A stretch of 64,000 bases of DNA from Chitinophagaceae bacterium (GTDB taxonomy: Bacteria; Bacteroidota; Bacteroidia; Chitinophagales; Chitinophagaceae). The notes under the pieces were generated by a model, which was not told the origin of the DNA, did not search any database, and was given only the letters and a program-made list of their open reading frames with translations. Where the stretch lies: the NCBI GenBank assembly GCA_019638595.1, contig JAHBTJ010000020.1, positions 1 through 64,000 of the forward strand, written 5' to 3'. How positions within the stretch are numbered: position 1 is the first letter of the stretch; every line of letters begins with the position of its first letter. This document shows, piece by piece, positions 60,941 to 64,000 of the stretch. The position numbers were made by a program, and so were the translations under genes.

Positions 60941-62255
60941 ACAGATCCCAGTACACTACCTCTTTCAAAAACAATTCATATACTTCCTTCCAGCCTTTGA
61001 ACATTTTATCGCTTCCAAAAAAATTGTTGTGCCAGATGGTGATCATTGTACCATTTACCTTTTTGATCACATCGTGGTAATATCTTATCTGCTCGAAAGC
61101 TTGTTGGGGACTCAGCATTTGTTCGTAATAGGCGTTGGCATCCATAAAACAAAAGGGATGAATTTCCAGGGATGTTTTTTCTTCTTTCTCCAGGTCGTAC
61201 CAGTAAAAAGGCGAAGCGATCGAAGCCCTGAAACCATTAATGCTGCCATAGCCCATCGAAAACTCGTTGCGTATGCCGGCATTTATTAGTTGCCGGTAGG
61301 TACGGGGCAGGTGGAAACGGATATAATGCTGGCGGCTGTTTACTATCTTTTGCCCGGTAATGCTTTCCATGGTTTCAATTTCGGCGTCCAGTAAAGTTTC
61401 ATCATCACCGCTTTGCCACGACGGGTGGACGCCTACCTGGTAGCCCGAAGCGTGATAGCGGATCAGCTCCTGCATTTCCGCCTGTAGCGGATCAATGTTT
61501 TTGTCGTACCCGCCGGTTGACTTTGTTACCAGGAAAAAATAATAAGGTTGTAGCTGGTACTTTAAATGCAAAGCATACAGCCATTCATATACATCGAACG
61601 GATCGTCCTTTCTTTTGGTCAATACATCAATGCGCTCCTTTACTTCCGCCAGTCTTCCTCTAAGCAAAGACCGCATTAAGCCTCCTGCGTTCCGTATAAT
61701 GCCTTTATGTAAATATGAGTATGCAATATCAATATCGTAGGTAGGGATAAAGCAAAATTTTTTTGCCGGGAATACGAGTGACGGAAATTTGCGCTGCAGC
61801 GATTGCTGAAAATCGGAAAGCCAGTAATTGATCAACGGCAATTGCAGGAAATCGTTCCGGAAAGCAATGCTTTCAGTATAGGCAAAGCGCCCGTATTCAT
61901 CGGGTGTAAAGGAAAGATATTCCTCGTAGCGGCTTAGCAGGTAAAAAGCGCCCGCGAAAATATCGAATGTCCAGTCTCCTTCTGGAGCCGGGTACAGTAC
62001 AGGGTATTCCTTTAATTGCAGCACAGGTACCGTTTGTGCTTTGATCGTATTTTCAAAAAGAAGGGATGCAGGTGGGATCCTGAATTCATCTTCAGCAATT
62101 GCGGTATCGGAGTAATTGATCTTTGGTCCGCTGTAGTTAAAAAAGTCATCTTTACTATGCGTGTAATCCGGTTCTATGCCGCAGGTATCGTGCAACAGCA
62201 CGTTACATATATAGCGTAAACGGGGAGCCGGTAAGGTAGAATAGATCAACAGCAT
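60939..62255 (-). CDS. Polysaccharide-deacetylase-like protein (DUF7033-type N-terminus)
   Basis: The 438-aa cytoplasmic-looking protein has an N-terminal unrecognised domain (MLLIYSTLPAPRLRYICNVLL, matching the DUF7033-type start) and a C-terminal NodB-like fold: FIPTYDIDIAYSYL (first Asp), HASGYQVGVHPSWQ (metal His), SRQHYIRFHLPRTY and a late IWHNNFFG. Such proteins are often found beside surface-polysaccharide genes. Metal ligands seem present, but activity is not proven. ATG 62255 is preferred; 31 residues upstream in frame look non-coding. It is convergent with the EamA gene. Confidence 0.78.
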   Translation of the reverse strand: MLLIYSTLPAPRLRYICNVLLHDTCGIEPDYTHSKDDFFNYSGPKINYSDTAIAEDEFRIPPASLLFENTIKAQTVPVLQLKEYPVLYPAPEGDWTFDIFAGAFYLLSRYEEYLSFTPDEYGRFAYTESIAFRNDFLQLPLINYWLSDFQQSLQRKFPSLVFPAKKFCFIPTYDIDIAYSYLHKGIIRNAGGLMRSLLRGRLAEVKERIDVLTKRKDDPFDVYEWLYALHLKYQLQPYYFFLVTKSTGGYDKNIDPLQAEMQELIRYHASGYQVGVHPSWQSGDDETLLDAEIETMESITGQKIVNSRQHYIRFHLPRTYRQLINAGIRNEFSMGYGSINGFRASIASPFYWYDLEKEEKTSLEIHPFCFMDANAYYEQMLSPQQAFEQIRYYHDVIKKVNGTMITIWHNNFFGSDKMFKGWKEVYELFLKEVVYWDL

Positions 62256-62468
62256 AGAAGCTAACCTGGTTGAATGCACAAAATATAAAAGGCGGGTTAT
62301 GTAAGAAAATAAATGTTCAAAAGTTAGCAATTGACAACCGGCAGGCAACAGGAGCCACCGGTTTAATTGATTTTTACACTGCTTTTGTGTAATTTACTCA
62401 ATGCCTGTTCGTTGTAAATACATTCCCGGTATATCTTTACGTTACTAAAACTTTGAAATCCCTTCATC

Positions 62469-64000
62469 ATGGAACTATTGATCGCCATACTGTTCATAGT
62501 TATTCTGGTACTGATCATTAAACAAAAGAACAGCTATGCTGCCGAATTGCAATTGCTGCGAAAAGAAATCGCGGCTTTGAGGGAGCAGCTAACCAAACAA
62601 ATGCCGCCGGAAAGGCCGGGTAGCCAGGCCCCGGTTCCAGAAAAAAAGGAAAAGCCGGTTTCCCCCGTATACGAAAAGCCGTTGGAAGAGACCTTGTTTG
62701 TGGTGCAGGAAAAGCCGGCGCCGGTAGTAGAGGTGTCTAAAGAAATTATTGAGACTCCCGGCGTAAAGAAGGAAACGCCGGTAATAAGGCCTGCTGCTGT
62801 TGTGCCGCCTGCTCCGCCCAACCCTCCCAAACCCGGCTTTTTTGAAAGGAACCCCGACCTGGAAAAGTTCATTGGTGAAAACCTGGTGAGCAAAATCGGT
62901 ATTGCCATACTGGTGCTGGCAATAGGGTTCTTTGTAAAATATGCCATTGATAACGACTGGATAGGGTCGGCCGGAAGAGTAGCGGTTGGTATAGCCTGTG
63001 GCGGTATTCTTATTGCCATAGCGCATAAGCTGCGCAAAAACTATCATGCGTTCAGCTCTGTACTGGTAGGTGGCGGATTGGCCGTATTCTATTTTACTAT
63101 TACGCTGGCATACCACGAGTACCATCTTTTCAGCCAGGTTACGGCTTTCGTTATTATGCTGGTGATCACGGCATTTGCGGTATTGCTTTCATTGCTGTAT
63201 AACCGGCAGGAGTTGGCTGTTATAGCCCTGGTGGGAGGGTTTGCCACACCATTCATGGCAAGCAGCGGCAGCGGAAATTATCAGTCATTATTCATCTATC
63301 TGATTATACTTAACAGCGGGCTGCTTATTATAGCGTACAGGAAAGCGTGGCGGCTGCTGAATTTGCTGGCTTTTATTTTTACGGTCATTCTTTTTGCAAC
63401 ATGGCTGGCTACACTTTCTGCGGAGAGTGCAAAAGCGGTATACGTAAACGGATTTATTTTCGCTTCCGTATTTTATATGCTGTTCCTGGCAATTAATATC
63501 GCGCACAACATTCGTGAAAATAAAAAATTCATCGCCTCGGATTTCGGTATCCTCCTGGCAAATACCTGCCTTTATTTTTCAGCAGGATTGTACCTGATCA
63601 CCCAGGCAGGCGCCTCAGACTATAAAGGTGTATTCAGCGCCGGCATGGGGGTATTCAACCTGGTATTATCTTACATTCTTTTCCGCAGCAAAAAGGTGGA
63701 TACCAATGTTCTGTACCTGCTCATAGGCATCACACTTACATTTATTTCGCTTACGGCGCCCCTGCAGCTAAAGGGAAATTATATCACTTTGTTTTGGGCA
63801 TCGGAGGCTGTGCTGTTGTACTGGCTGTTTCAAAAATCACGCATCGGGCTTATGCTGTTGTCGTCTGGTATTGTATGGGTAGCCATGCTGGTAAGCCTGG
63901 TGATGGACTGGATGAATATATACGGCAATTCAACTATAGTGCAGGCTATAGTTGTTAATAAAGGATTTATTACCACCTTGTTCACCGCGTTCAGCAGCTT
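62469..64000 (+). CDS. DUF2339-family multi-pass membrane protein, truncated by the window end
   Basis: An open frame from ATG 62469 runs to the window end without a stop (510 codons). It starts with one membrane helix (LLIAILFIVILVLII), a short coiled coil (AELQLLRKEIAALREQL), a Pro/Lys/Glu linker (~45-130) and the DUF2339 core opening with NLVSKIGIAILVLAIGFFVKY, after which many hydrophobic helices follow. Relatives have 800-1000 residues, so about half is seen. The function is unknown. It is divergent from the deacetylase gene, 213 nt apart. Confidence 0.88.
   Translation, partial: MELLIAILFIVILVLIIKQKNSYAAELQLLRKEIAALREQLTKQMPPERPGSQAPVPEKKEKPVSPVYEKPLEETLFVVQEKPAPVVEVSKEIIETPGVKKETPVIRPAAVVPPAPPNPPKPGFFERNPDLEKFIGENLVSKIGIAILVLAIGFFVKYAIDNDWIGSAGRVAVGIACGGILIAIAHKLRKNYHAFSSVLVGGGLAVFYFTITLAYHEYHLFSQVTAFVIMLVITAFAVLLSLLYNRQELAVIALVGGFATPFMASSGSGNYQSLFIYLIILNSGLLIIAYRKAWRLLNLLAFIFTVILFATWLATLSAESAKAVYVNGFIFASVFYMLFLAINIAHNIRENKKFIASDFGILLANTCLYFSAGLYLITQAGASDYKGVFSAGMGVFNLVLSYILFRSKKVDTNVLYLLIGITLTFISLTAPLQLKGNYITLFWASEAVLLYWLFQKSRIGLMLLSSGIVWVAMLVSLVMDWMNIYGNSTIVQAIVVNKGFITTLFTAFSS

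Noticed and set aside
1-64000. tRNA, rRNA, riboswitch and prophage signals
   Set aside because: No cloverleaf with TTCGANNC arm, no rRNA stretch, no recognisable riboswitch core before purL or purH, and no phage structural genes were found by reading.

Overview
The window reads as chromosomal DNA of a Bacteroidota bacterium, most likely of the Chitinophagaceae. This rests on three SusC/SusD pairs, TAnnTTTG-type -7 boxes, weak ribosome-binding sites, a Lys/Ala/Pro-rich histone H1-like protein, many lipoproteins with SusD-style lipoboxes, and abundant non-coding palindromic and period-7 intergenic repeats. No rRNA, tRNA, CRISPR array, transposase or integrase was recognised. The genus is an inference.

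Layout. 1-4.1 kb: histone-like gene, GNAT acetyltransferase, then acpP-fabF-rnc. 4.1-9.9 kb: a secreted MORN-like protein, then a probable operon of MFS transporter, Rieske oxygenase, NirB-like FAD/BFD reductase and SIS-domain sugar-phosphate enzyme; substrate unknown. 9.9-11.3 kb: a block of about 162-bp terminal-inverted-repeat units that brackets a GIY-YIG nuclease gene. 11.4-15.8 kb: Gfo/Idh dehydrogenase, TIM-barrel isomerase, CBM9-like protein, a hypothetical and a beta-barrel protein. 16.0-18.8 kb: a divergent LuxR-type response regulator and TPR histidine kinase. 18.8-23.5 kb: a visibly AT-richer patch of short unrelated genes (higBA, lipoproteins, an XRE regulator, a 56-aa protein plus a 188-aa partner) punctuated by repeats that carry attC-like core heptamers; this is the best candidate for an undescribed or unrecognised mobile cassette array. 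23.8-33.6 kb: purL, SH3 and TPR proteins, a SUFU-domain protein, an amidohydrolase, prfA, a RidA-family gene, tsaB, an ArsR regulator and a double rhodanese.

33.8-55.9 kb is a glycan-use region: GH29 fucosidase divergent from a ROK regulator, SusCD pair 1, SusCD pair 2, glycosylasparaginase, CutC, SusCD pair 3 and a c-type-haem/FG-GAP protein. Together these suggest uptake and trimming of fucosylated, possibly Asn-linked, glycans. 55.9-64.0 kb: ComEC, purH, an EamA transporter, a polysaccharide-deacetylase-like protein and a DUF2339 membrane protein that runs off the window.

Two repeat classes stand out across the window. Heptad islands are intergenic stretches built in strict 7-nt steps from a small shared vocabulary of words on both strands. 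Hairpin-pair elements share a GTGGRGAYAC core. Neither is explained by the genes around it.
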